Assembly (NCBI GenBank): GCA_029945375.1
Contig: CM057063.1
Span: 930,001 to 994,000, forward strand
DNA length: 64,000 nt
Origin: Agaricus subrufescens
Taxonomy: Eukaryota > Basidiomycota > Agaricomycetes > Agaricales > Agaricaceae
Direction: 5' to 3'
How positions within the stretch are numbered: the stretch's first letter is position 1; the number at the start of each line of letters is the position of its first letter. Shown here piece by piece: positions 1 through 8,701 of the stretch. Below the pieces are notes generated by a model. The model was given only the letters and a program-made list of their open reading frames with translations. It did no database searches and was not told the DNA's origin. Made by a program: the position numbers and the translations under genes.

Positions 1-259
1 ATCTCGAGAGGTTTGAAAAGGAGGTAGAAGAACTTGAAGAAAGAGAATGGCCACTGTTCTTGCTCCAAGAGTCTCATGATGCCCTCAACAATTGTGCCAA
101 GAACACCACACCAGGGCCAGACAACATAATGTGGAGGTTATGGAAACAGTTTGCCATATCAATTGAAATATGTGAACTTGTCACTAATATTGCTAACTCC
201 TGTATCAAAATAGGATATTGACCCAAGCACTTCAAAAACTTGGTTTCAGTCATCTTCCC
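1..259 (+). pseudogene. LINE-type reverse transcriptase fragment, 5-prime part
   Basis: Reading frame 3 gives a non-LTR (LINE) reverse transcriptase segment with the conserved NTTPGPDNI block and a following GY-PKHFK block typical of RT domain 1/2 in fungal LINEs. It is open at the left window edge. One in-frame TGA lies where family members have Trp or another residue (about 219-221). The frame stops abruptly at 259, where the chromovirus LTR begins, and resumes at 7094. If the 6.8-kb insertion and one copy of TTCCC are removed, the codons join in frame into the RT motif VIFPKLGKPSYS. The copy is therefore the insertion target. It is a dead element: stops are present and catalytic residues further on are lost. 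Confidence 0.85.
255..259. repeat. Target site duplication TTCCC, left copy
   Basis: TTCCC immediately precedes the left LTR and the same five bases follow the right LTR at 7089-7093. Five-base duplications are standard for gypsy-class integrases. Confidence 0.92.
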
Positions 260-550
260 TGTTACAACCTTATAGCGATTAGCTCAGGTTGCAACTTAAG
301 GCAAAGACTTGAGAGTGATAAGGGAATATAGCGAGTTGGTAAAGCATAAGGAATACAGAGTATTACTATGCTACTTATAGACGAGTCGACTACCTAATAA
401 TAGAAAAGGAAGTCGGGCTGAGTAAGTACGCCCAAGGTGTCTGACTAATGATGAGAACAAGTATACAAGATAAGTAAGGTGAGCATATGGGTGTGGAGCG
501 ATAGCACATGGGCCTGGGTCAGGGGACAGTAACGGGAATAGATCGTAACA
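260..550 (-). repeat. 3-prime LTR of the chromovirus
   Basis: 291 bp with TGTTAC...GTAACA ends. It differs from the other LTR at eight bases, all transitions located at five CpG-derived dinucleotides (about 317-318, 345-346, 370, 444, 527-528). It contains TTGGTAAAGCAT at 336-347, the near-complement of the primer binding site. Confidence 0.95.
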
Positions 551-566
551 TCACCCTCCATTCAGG
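551..566 (-). other. Candidate polypurine tract
   Basis: Directly next to the 3-prime LTR the minus strand reads GAATGGAGGGTGA, a purine-rich stretch in the place where plus-strand synthesis of LTR retrotransposons is primed. Assignment is by position and composition only. Confidence 0.55.
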
Positions 567-591
567 CTTCAGATTCCGATCGAAGCTGAGT

Positions 592-1512
592 TTAGACGTG
601 CACGAAGAGGTTGTTCAGGAGTTTCCTTTTGGTGTCAGCCATGATCCATTGGTCGGTTTTCTTGTTGAAACTGATGAAGTGAGGAGCGTTGTCGCATCCT
701 CCGATGATGATTCGTGTGGGTAATCCCTTGAAAGTTTCGTCCTTTCCTTTCTTCATGAGCAAGACGGTGAGGATGACGTTCCAGTACGCGGTTCTTTCCC
801 TAGGGGACTTGTATCGATTGTTGTTGTGAGCGAAAGAGTAGGTGGTGGGGACTTTGATTCCGGCGGGCATGGTGGCGGGTGGGATGAAGTTTAGATAGCG
901 GAAAAGGCAGTCAGCTTCTTCAGCTAGTTCGGGTGAGTGGATATTAGAGACGCGGTCCAAACCCGGGGGTTTGTTCTCTTTGTCGGAGTCTTCGTCCATA
1001 GGGTTGTCTTCTTGTTTCGGGATAGGCAGGGGGGTGGGATCAGGGATGGGGTTGATTTCAACTGGTGGGGTATTGGGTCTGGTTTTGGGTTCCAAGCGAT
1101 AAGGTTTACAGATGGCGTCAGCGGCAGCGAGTTCTTTGGCAGTTCCGACTTGATCCAAGACGTCGAGCATTCTGACTGAGTGACAGGCAATAGAGTGGGT
1201 GTTGAACTCAATGTGGGTGGTGGTAATTCTGGTGATTTTGTTGAGGAGTTTGTTGAGATGTTCTGCTACGATTCCTTCGTCTCCTCCGCAGAGTCTGATG
1301 GGGGCAATTACTCCTCCTGCGATGTTCTGGGCATTGTTGAGTTGGATGATTGAGGCTCCAATTTCTTGGAGTTGCGCCATGGCGTGCAAAATCCTGAGGA
1401 GGTAGCGGCGTCGGGAGATGGTGGAGTGTCTGCATTGGATATATTCGACATGTATAGCTTTGTCAACAGGGATGGCGATGGTGCACATGGTTGGGTTGGT
1501 GTTGGGGTTCAT
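592..1512 (-). CDS. Chromovirus 3-prime accessory ORF B, unknown function
   Basis: The ORF from the internal ATG at 1512 encodes about 306 residues, and the frame remains open upstream to 1719. It sits between the chromodomain and the 3-prime LTR, the position env occupies in retroviruses, but I see no signal peptide or clear membrane span, so I do not call it an envelope. The N-terminal half looks like a helical domain (RRRYLLRILHAMAQLQEIG and a following Leu-rich stretch). The middle is acidic and proline-rich with a DEDSDKENKP segment, and the C-terminal third is a mixed globular region. I do not recognise the family. The ORF has no internal stop, unlike the pol gene of the same copy. It may be spliced to ORF A. 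Confidence 0.6.
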   Translation of the reverse strand: MNPNTNPTMCTIAIPVDKAIHVEYIQCRHSTISRRRYLLRILHAMAQLQEIGASIIQLNNAQNIAGGVIAPIRLCGGDEGIVAEHLNKLLNKITRITTTHIEFNTHSIACHSVRMLDVLDQVGTAKELAAADAICKPYRLEPKTRPNTPPVEINPIPDPTPLPIPKQEDNPMDEDSDKENKPPGLDRVSNIHSPELAEEADCLFRYLNFIPPATMPAGIKVPTTYSFAHNNNRYKSPRERTAYWNVILTVLLMKKGKDETFKGLPTRIIIGGCDNAPHFISFNKKTDQWIMADTKRKLLNNLFVHV

Positions 1513-1639
1513 GTTGGCTAGGAGTTCAAGCAGGGGAGCGTACTTAGTAGTTAGCGCAATGTTGGGCAGGCTGGGATGAGGGGAAAAAGAGAAAAACGGT
1601 CTGATTTTATATTGTTTCCTCCTCCCTATTAGGCAACTC

Positions 1640-2044
1640 CTACTGTTGCTGGTTGTTTTCTTCAGCCGGTGCTTCCCATCTGTCTCCCCAGGTTCCATTT
1701 GCGGCCCATCCATGGGCATTTGGGTTTATCTCCTCGGTGAGATCTTTCAACTTGTCCTCCATCATCTGCAGCTTCCTTATGATCTTCCTGATCAACTGTC
1801 TCTCCTTTCTCATGACTTTCACCATGTGCTCCTTTTCCTCCTTGTTTGCAGGGTTTACCCCTTTTGGCCGGTTGTAGATGAGTGGGACGTAGGTGTGGGT
1901 GTAATGGTTGTCCACGTCCGTTACTGCACTGTAGATTTTGATGAGCTCTTGCTTGGCAGAGCTCCAGAAGGAATCGATGATGAGGTTGTGGTAGGCCTCT
2001 TGTTTGGAGGTGGTGAGGGTTTTGGCAGTGTTCTGGGTGCTCAT
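1640..2044 (-). CDS. Chromovirus 3-prime accessory ORF A, unknown function
   Basis: From ATG 2044 this ORF gives 134 residues beginning MSTQNT. It holds a charged, probably coiled-coil stretch (KEHMVKVMRKERQLIRKIIRK) and a C-terminal tail with WGDRWEAPAEE. It lies just downstream of the chromodomain ORF and overlaps the upstream extension of ORF B by 80 bases in another frame. It could be a separate small protein or the first exon of a spliced product with ORF B. No family is recognised. Confidence 0.5.
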   Translation of the reverse strand: MSTQNTAKTLTTSKQEAYHNLIIDSFWSSAKQELIKIYSAVTDVDNHYTHTYVPLIYNRPKGVNPANKEEKEHMVKVMRKERQLIRKIIRKLQMMEDKLKDLTEEINPNAHGWAANGTWGDRWEAPAEENNQQQ

Positions 2045-2108
2045 GATGTCTTCTTCGAACCAATAGACGATACTATACTGGTGGTAGTGTGGTGGGTTTC
2101 CTTTTATA

Positions 2109-2606
2109 TCACAGGAGATTGTTGTGTTTCCTATATTCGGATAGAAGTTCCTGTGCGTTCTCAAGGTTGGCTGCGGATTGCCACGTATCCTTGGAGTTGT
2201 CATAGCCTTTCCAGTGTACCAGGTATTGAGTTCCTCGGCCTTTTTTCCTATGTCCACGGATTTCCTCTACTTCGTATTCTTCTTCGTTGTTAATAATATC
2301 CGGAGGGGGTGGAGGTGGAGTCTTTTGACAGTTGAATTCGGGTTCGTTGAATTTGGTGAGAAGTGATGAGTGGAAAACGTCGTGTATAGCCCAGGTTTCA
2401 GGTAATTTTAGACGGAACGAGGTTTCTCCAATGGGTTCTAGAATTTTGAAAGGCCCATATTGCTTATTGTCAAATTTTCCCGAAGGGCGATTTGATCGTA
2501 CGTTTGTTGCTTCTAGGAAGACGAGGTCTCTTTTAGACAAGGGGTTCTTTTGCCGTTTCAGATTTCCGCGTTCGGACATGGTGGAGTTGTATTCTTCCAG
2601 TGCTGC
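2109..2606 (-). pseudogene. Chromovirus integrase C-terminus and chromodomain
   Basis: The frame carries the integrase C-terminal beta-barrel segment (KFDNKQYGPFKILEPIGE, then FRLKLPETWAIHDVFHSSLL) followed by a proline run and a chromodomain (YEVEEIRGHR, YLVHWKGYDNSKDTWQ). Chromodomains at this position define chromoviruses and are thought to guide integration to marked chromatin. The part is cut off from the rest of integrase by a TGA at 2607-2609. The final TGA at 2109 may be the native end of pol. Confidence 0.88.
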
Positions 2607-3544
2607 TCATGCTTCATTTCGGGATTTCTCTAATTCCGCAGTGAATTCGTTGGCCAGGGGGTTATCCGAGTTAATGGTTAGGTTTCCTTTCCACGGGTGG
2701 ATGCCATATGTGAGGAAGAACGGGGTTTGTTTGGTTGCTGCATGAGTCTTGTCATTGTATTGGAATTCCGCGGTGGGAAGCCATTTTGCCCAGTCGTTTT
2801 GCTTGTAGTTGACAAAGTTTCATAGGTAAGATTCGACTTCCTGGTTAATCCTTTCGGTTTGACCATCAGTTTGGGGGTGGTAGGTGGTGGATAGATTCCT
2901 TTCAATTCCTAGAGCAGAGCATAATTCCTTCATAAACTTGGAGGCAAATTGAGGTCCTCTGTCACTAATAATGCGTTTGGGTATTCCATGTATGTGCCAG
3001 ACATCTTTCTTGTAGATCTCAGCCAGTTGTTTCGACGTGAGAGAAGTTTCAGTGGGAATGAGGTGGATCATTTTGGAGAAGCGGTTGACTATTACGAGTA
3101 TGGCGTCGTGGTTCTCGGACTTAGGTAAGGGGCCGATCATGTCTATGGATATTTCTTGCCATGGTGCTTCGGGGATGGGTAGCGGTTTGAGGGGTGTGTG
3201 ACTGGGTTGTTGATTGATTTTATTTTTCTGGCATTCGGTACATCCTTTCACGAATCTTTTGACATCCATCTTGATCGTGGGCCACCAGAAGGTTTGTTTC
3301 ACAAGTTCAAGCATGCGGTAGGTTCTGGGGTGTCCGATATCAGGTGGATTGTGGTGGTCCGAAAGTATGGATTCTCGAAGTTTGGGTTCGTCTGGAACGT
3401 AGATCTTTCCGTTTCGGTAGGTTATGCCGTTTTCTTCCCAGATTTGGTCAGGTCTTTTATTCCTTTCCTGTGTGACACGGTGTTCTTGTTGATTGGAGTT
3501 GCGGATTAGCTTCAGGGTGTCGGGTCTGCGGAGATGGAGAAGTT
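2607..3544 (-). pseudogene. Chromovirus integrase core
   Basis: The core frame (2820-3314) shows the tail of the zinc-binding region (FVKGCTECQKNK) and the catalytic core. First Asp is in SIDMIGPL, second Asp in ISDRGPQF, and Glu in TERINQEVE. A TGA at 2820-2822 truncates it just after VESYL. The frame continues (NDWAKWLPTAEFQYN, then TPFFLTYGIHPW) to another TGA at 2607. Both stops could come from CGA by a single C-to-T change. Upstream (3315-3544) the linker to RNase H is frame-disrupted. Confidence 0.85.
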
Positions 3545-4360
3545 TCAGTTTAGGAGCATGGTGGTTTCTAGTGAGGTGGGAATTTCAGATAGGGTTCGTA
3601 GGATAATGTGATCTTTGAACATCTCGATTTGGGTTTCTTCTTCAGGGGTTTCATGTCGGAAAAGTCTGGATAGGATGTCGGCTTTGACATTTGTTTTTCC
3701 GGGGATGTGTCGGAGTAAGTAGTTGTATTCTTGAAGCATGAGATACCATCGGGCTTGGCGGGCATTTAGTTTTTGCGGTTCGTGGAAATATTTGAGATTC
3801 TCGTGGTCGGTCCAGATTTCGAATTGGTGTTTGGCGTCTAGCAGGTAGTGTCTCCAGTTCTTGATTGCCTTGACTATGGCCAGGAGTTCTTTGTTGTAGA
3901 TTTCGTAATTCTTTTCTGCGTCGGTGAGAGCCTTGGACATGAAAGTGACTGGGTGCCATTTTCCTTCTTGTTCTTGGGATAGGACTGCTCCGATTCCTAC
4001 ATTGGATGCGTCGGTTTCGAGTCTGAATTTTCCTTTGTTGTCTGGTAGGGCTAGGACGGGTTCATTGGTGATGGCGGTTTTGATGGCTTCAAAGGCGTTT
4101 TGTTCTTCGGCAGTCCACTTCCAGGGTTTTGGTGTCTTACCTCCCTTCAAGGCATTGAGCGGTGCAGCAAGAGTGCTAAAGTCCTGAATGAATCGTCGAT
4201 AGAAGTTTGCAAAACCGATGAATCGTTCGATATCTTTTACACAGGTCGGTGTTTTCCAGTTTTGAACCGATTCGACCTTTTCAGTTTCCATGCTTGCTTG
4301 GCCGTCACCAATGACTGTTCCGAGCATCAAGATCTTGGTTGCATTGAATTCGCACTTGGT
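3545..4360 (-). pseudogene. Chromovirus RT thumb/connection and RNase H
   Basis: The frame reads FIGFANFYRRFIQDFS (RT connection) and then the RNase H-like domain with RLETDASNVGIGAVLSQ, YNKELLAIVKAI, WTDHENLKYF and the LSRL end motif, all in gypsy order. It is bounded by TGA at 4361-4363 and TGA at 3545-3547, after which the frame shifts. It works with the RT in making and resolving the RNA:DNA hybrid in intact elements; this copy is broken. Confidence 0.88.
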
Positions 4361-5104
4361 TCACTTGAAACACAGGTTGTTTTCGTCCGCTATTTTTAGG
4401 AATCGTAATGTTCGCTCTTCTAGTTCGGGCAGGGAGTCGGCAGGAATGGCAAAGTCATCTATGTAGTTGACTAGTGAACCGTCTTGGATCATTTCTCGGA
4501 AGATGGTGGTCATCCAGCGAGAGAAGGTGGCTGGCAAGTTGCACATTCCAAAGAACATTACCGTTGGTTCAAAAAGTCCGCGATTAGTGAGGATGGCGCC
4601 TTTCCATTCGTCTCCTTCTTTGATTCAAACATTGTTGTATCCCCAAATGATGTCGAGTTTGTTGAAGTATTTGGCGTGTTTCAGTTTTCCGATGACTTTG
4701 CTGATTAGTGGTAAGGGGGTTTTGTCCTTTATGGTAATCGTGTTGAGTTTGCGATAATCTTGACATAACCTTAGTGAACCATCCTTTTTGGGTACAAAGA
4801 AGCATGGAGCGGCGTAGGGGCTTTTGGATGGTCGGATGCGTTTGGTGGCCAGGTTCTCGTCCAGGAATTTATTGAGTTCAATTTCCTCTTTTGGGGTCAT
4901 TTCATAAACTTTTGCGTCGATTTCGTTGGGGGCGTCCAGTAGTAGGTTGACCTCGTGGTCCCATTGGGTTCGTTTGGGTAGTTTGTCAAAGTTCTTTTTG
5001 TTAAAGAGGTGGGTATAGGGTCTCATGTAGTTAGGTAGGTCAAGGGGATTAGTCGGGTCGGGTTCTTTTTCTTCTTCGAAGTCTTCCCATTTGGTTTGGA
5101 GTCG
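4361..5104 (-). pseudogene. Chromovirus reverse transcriptase
   Basis: The segments YAAPCFFVPKKDGSLRLCQDYRKLN, KLDIIWGYNNV and then, after a TGA at 4625-4627, MFFGMCNLPATFSRWM and NYIDDFAIP are the palm and fingers of a gypsy RT with the YIDD active site retained. TGA at 4361-4363 interrupts it again just before the KCEF motif. The DLKSGY-type motif reads DIIWGY here. Confidence 0.9.
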
Positions 5105-5530
5105 TCATAGGTGTTCCGGGAGTGAGAAATTGGTGTGTTTGATTGAGCATTCGGGTGGGCACCTTGAGAACGTTACAGTTCCTCGGTTCCAGTCAATTTC
5201 TGGGTTGTGTTTGGTTAGCCAGTCGTGTCTGATAAAGATATCTGCCGAGTCTAGTTCGGCAACTACAGCGTCGATGGTTTCTTGGTGTCCTTCTATGTTT
5301 AGATCCAGGTTGACAAATTTGGTGATAGGTTCTTTTCCGCTTGGGGTTCCATCAGCATTGGTTGCCAAAATGGGATGGTCGAGCTTATGGGTGGGAATTC
5401 TTTGTTTATGGATGGTTTGTTTGTTGATGCAGGTGTGGGTGCATCCAGAGTCGAGCATGGTTTTAGCTTGGAACGTTTCTCCATTGGGTTTGGTTATTTC
5501 GGGTTTGAGTATCAACTCCTGCACTCCTAG
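5105..5530 (-). pseudogene. Chromovirus aspartic protease
   Basis: The 139-residue frame has the retropepsin-like active site TMLDSGCTHTCIN (usual form DSGA) and the flap/second motif DIFIRHDWLTKHNPEIDW that leads to RT in Tf1/sushi polyproteins. It ends at TGA 5105-5107, directly followed in the same frame by the RT leader (RLQTKWEDFEEE), so this stop is probably secondary. Confidence 0.8.
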
Positions 5531-5567
5531 TCATTTCTGAGGGCAAACATATCGATTTCTCATATGG

Positions 5568-6719
5568 CTAGATACATTGGTTCGTGAGTTTGTGCCTACT
5601 CCGAACCTTTGGGAAAATCCTGTTGGGCTTCTTCGGCAGTTCCTTCTTCTCCGGTAGTGATGGCACGGATCTTGGTTTGTTTCTTGGGGCTTTGGCAGAC
5701 TTTGGCGATGTGACCTGGTTTGCCACAATTATAGCATTCGATGTTGGATTTATATCCTCGGCATTCTTTCTTGATATGGCCAAATTTGCCGCATTTGAGA
5801 CATTTGGATTTCCCATCAGTGGACCATTCCAACTTCCTGGCTCCAATCTCCATGGGTTGTCCGTTTCCTCCATAAGTAACCCCAGTAGCGGTGCAGTGGT
5901 CATTTTGTCGTCTTTGGTGTCTTCCCATCCCTTTCCTATGGATCCTATGGCAGCGATCCATCCTTTGAGGGTGATGGGGATGGCGTTCGGGGGGTATCCC
6001 AAAATGGTGTGGATGACGTCTGATCTGGTGTGTTGTTTCAAGAGGTAGAGTGCATGGTCTTTGCTAGATTTGGATTGATGGACAAGGGCGGTGAATTTGA
6101 CAAGGAAGTCGTTGGTGTGAAGATTTCCTTGTTTGAAGGATTCAATCTTGTCTTTAGCGATCTGCTGCTCGTTTCCGGGTGAAAAGGCATCCACGATTTC
6201 TTCGGCAAAAACTTTCCAGTCTGCGGTGTCATCTCCTTTGATGATCTTGTCTTCCCATTGTTTGGCAAACCATCCTGGGATTTCTCCTCTCAGGCGGTTG
6301 GTGACAAGAAGTATCTTTGAATCTGCGTCCTCGTATTTGCTGAATTTGAGGAAAATTTCCATTCCTCTCCACCAGTCGTTAAATTTGTTCCTATCTCCAT
6401 GGAAAAATCCTGGTTCCATGACATCCTTGTGGTTAATTGTGTTGGCGGGCTTGGTTTCGGTGTTGTTGGTTGCCATTTCTCTTAGTTCTAGTTCTTCGAG
6501 TTCTCTTGCTAGTCGGTTCAGGTCTTTGTCGAGTGGCGTATTCTTTGGTATTTGTTCTGGGTCTGGTTCCTCTGGTTCCTGTTCGTCGTTCTCAGATGGG
6601 GGTTCTGTTTCCTGGTCTTCCTCATGTCTGAGGGTTTTGAATCTGTTTCCGCTTCGATGTCCTTCGAAGAAAACTGTCTCAAAATCGATTCCGAATAGTT
6701 CTGTGTCGTCTGTGCTCAT
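5568..6719 (-). pseudogene. Chromovirus gag (capsid), frameshifted before zinc knuckles
   Basis: The ORF starts at ATG 6719 and carries the Ty3-type capsid region (GFFHGDRNKFNDWWRGMEIFLKF, WFAKQWEDKI, ending near GKGWEDTKDDKMTT). The nucleocapsid lies in the -1 frame: 5596-5961 encodes PMEIGARKLEW and two CCHC knuckles, CLKCGKFGHIKKEC and CYNCGKPGHIAKVC. The switch must fall at about 5900-5961. I see no clear slippery heptamer, so a one-base mutation is more likely than programmed frameshifting. Confidence 0.85.
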
Positions 6720-6784
6720 ATACTGAGCCTGTCGTGGTTTCCTGCCTCAATGACTAGAGGTCTTTCTGCAAAGTGAGCTTTACG

Positions 6785-6796
6785 ACGCTTTACCAA
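6785..6796 (-). other. Primer binding site, probable self-priming type
   Basis: One base inside the 5-prime LTR the minus strand reads TTGGTAAAGCGT. It is the exact complement of ACGCTTTACCAA, which the minus-strand LTR would contain before CpG decay; the present LTRs have one or two changes at that CpG. This matches the Tf1 scheme in which the 5-prime end of the transcript primes reverse transcription. No tRNA 3-prime end match was recognised. Confidence 0.6.
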
Positions 6797-6797
6797 A

Positions 6798-7088
6798 TGT
6801 TACAACCTTATAGCGATTAGCTCAGGTTGCAACTTAAGGCAAAGACTTGAGAGCAATAAGGGAATATAGCGAGTTGGTAAAGTGTAAGGAATACAGAGTA
6901 TTACTACGCTACTTATAGACGAGTCGACTACCTAATAATAGAAAAGGAAGTCGGGCTGAGTAAGTACGCCCGAGGTGTCTGACTAATGATGAGAACAAGT
7001 ATACAAGATAAGTAAGGTGAGCATATGGGTGTGGAGCGATAGCACATGGGCCTGGGTCAGGGGATGGTAACGGGAATAGATCGTAACA
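6798..7088 (-). repeat. 5-prime LTR of the chromovirus
   Basis: 291 bp, 283 identical to the other LTR. Ends TGTTAC/GTAACA. For the minus-strand element this is the promoter-bearing 5-prime LTR. Confidence 0.95.
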
Positions 7089-7093
7089 TTCCC
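7089..7093. repeat. Target site duplication TTCCC, right copy
   Basis: Matches 255-259 and marks the insertion point within the LINE RT frame. Confidence 0.92.
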
Positions 7094-7690
7094 TAAACTG
7101 GGTAAACCATCCTACAGCACAGCCAAATTGTTCAGGCCCATCATTCTACTCAACACAATGGGGAAACTCATTGAGAAGATGACTGCACCATGGCTCCAAT
7201 TCCAAGGAGTCACATTGGGAGCTATCTACCCATGCCAGACTAGCAGTATCATCTAAAGGTCTGTCGACAATGCAGCCATATCCCTCACTCACCATGTTCG
7301 AGTGGGATGGTCCAAACAAAAAGTCATGTCGGTCATTGCTTTCAATGTGGCTCAATTCTTTCCATCTCTTAATCATCAAGCATTATCTAAAATCATCAAA
7401 CATTTTGGTTTTGCAAGTAAAGTAGTTTCTTTCTTCTTTTCTTATCTAGTAGGTCAAAAAACCCAATATTCTATTAACAATCAAACTTCTCCTTTATTCA
7501 ATTCAAAAGTAGGTGTAGGACAAGGTAGTGCTCTTTCTCCAATTCTTTCTGCATTGTATATTGCACCTGTGTTTCATTTATTGGACCTTTGGTTATCAGA
7601 TGAAGAGTCTCATATTCATTTTCCTTTGACTGCTTTTCTTTCCTTTGTTGACAATGGACTTCTTGTTGCCATACAAAAATCTCACTTCTG
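7089..7690 (+). pseudogene. LINE-type reverse transcriptase fragment, 3-prime part
   Basis: Continues the frame broken at 259: KLFRPIILLNTMGKLIEKM, then FFPSLNHQALSKIIKHFGF, VGQGSALSPILSALYIAPV and FVDNGLLVA, the successive RT blocks of a LINE. The first catalytic Asp (FD-- in active copies) is Asn in AFNVAQFF, and the YADD/FVDD motif is FVDN, so both metal-binding aspartates are damaged. An in-frame TAA lies near 7254. RT similarity ends after FVDNGLLVA at about 7690, suggesting a deletion or a junction with other sequence. Confidence 0.85.
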
Positions 7691-8701
7691 CCTTTGCAGT
7701 TGCATCTGTCCATCTGGCACTTCAAACCAGACAACACTCACCTTTGAATGGAATAAACTCCCCATCTACCTACAGACCAACTTCCCCTGATTGGAGATAC
7801 CCCTCTACTCCCCCTCCATCCAAAAATTCCACTGACACAGACAGAATTTTAAGCACAGTCTGTGAACCCTCAGTTGGATCTCAATCACTCTCCCTGTTTG
7901 ACTCTGATGTCAATCAGCCTACCAGTCTTTTCAACAAAAGGAACCATGATCTCAATTCATCCTCTTTGTGGACTGAACAAGATTTTGTTAATTTCTTGCA
8001 TTCTCCTGACTGGATTCTTTGTGCATTATCCAGCATACAGAATTTCAAAAAGCAAACCAACTTCTTGGAATATCTATTCCAAAACTGAATCAGCCACTAC
8101 CTCAACTACACATATAGTGATTTGGGATGTCAAATTGAATGTGGAGACAAAGCTCTTCAATCCAATGACACCAAAAGATTGTTGAACCTCTATATTGAAT
8201 GTTGTTCTACTTCAAGGTGCAACCCAGAATCTCAGAAAGGGAAATGTCCTGAGCACACCCCTTTCTCCTTTTCCCCAATTAGAGCCAATGTTGAAAATGA
8301 TCAATGCCTCTGAGATATTGGGAAATTTGGACGATTTCACTAAGCCAACATCTGACAAACTCAAACCCTACCCTACTAAACCTCTAACTCCTCCCATTGA
8401 ATCACACTTTCCTCATCTGCATCATCTCAACAAAGGAGACCCATACTCAAATTTCCACTCTGAACAATGCCAGGAATGTTGTTCTACAAATCACCACTTC
8501 TTGAATTGTCAAACTACCACTGTGGAGCCTGTGACCAACCAGCTCCAGGCCATTATGACTTTAACTGTTTTGAATATTACTACAAATATTGTTGATGACA
8601 CTGCCCTGTACATGGTGAAGAACATTGCCCAATTGAGAAATGATGGGGCACTAGTCCAATCAGGACTATTTCCCAAGCAATGCCTATGTGGGACACAATA
8701 A
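7691..8701 (+). pseudogene. Degenerate coding remnant with zinc-knuckle-like cysteines
   Basis: The plus-strand frames in this stretch hold broken protein-like text without introns. Around 8467 one frame gives CQECCSTNHHFLNC (CX2CX4HX4C, a zinc-knuckle pattern). The next frame continues CGACDQPAPGHYDFNC and CPVHGEEHCP, so a cysteine/histidine-rich protein has been frameshifted. It may be the remainder of the LINE or another decayed element. No intact gene is present and the identity is unknown. Confidence 0.4.

Larger units (their letters stand above)
260..7088 (-). mobile_element. Ty3/gypsy chromovirus (Tf1/sushi-like), degenerate
   Basis: A complete 6,829-bp LTR retrotransposon lies on the minus strand. 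Two 291-bp LTRs (260-550 and 6798-7088) begin TGTTAC and end GTAACA and are flanked by TTCCC duplications. Between them, read leftwards, come gag with two CCHC knuckles, protease (LDSGCTHTC), reverse transcriptase (YIDD), RNase H, integrase with its HHCC-type and D,D,E motifs, and a C-terminal chromodomain, the gypsy order. Two further ORFs lie between the chromodomain and the 3-prime LTR. Pol is interrupted by several TGA stops and gag by a frameshift, so the copy is not autonomous. The chromodomain and the priming arrangement place it near Tf1/sushi chromoviruses. Confidence 0.93.

Noticed and set aside
592..1719. Envelope gene of an endogenous retrovirus-like element
   Set aside because: The position fits, but there is no signal peptide, fusion peptide or transmembrane span, so the name env is not supported.
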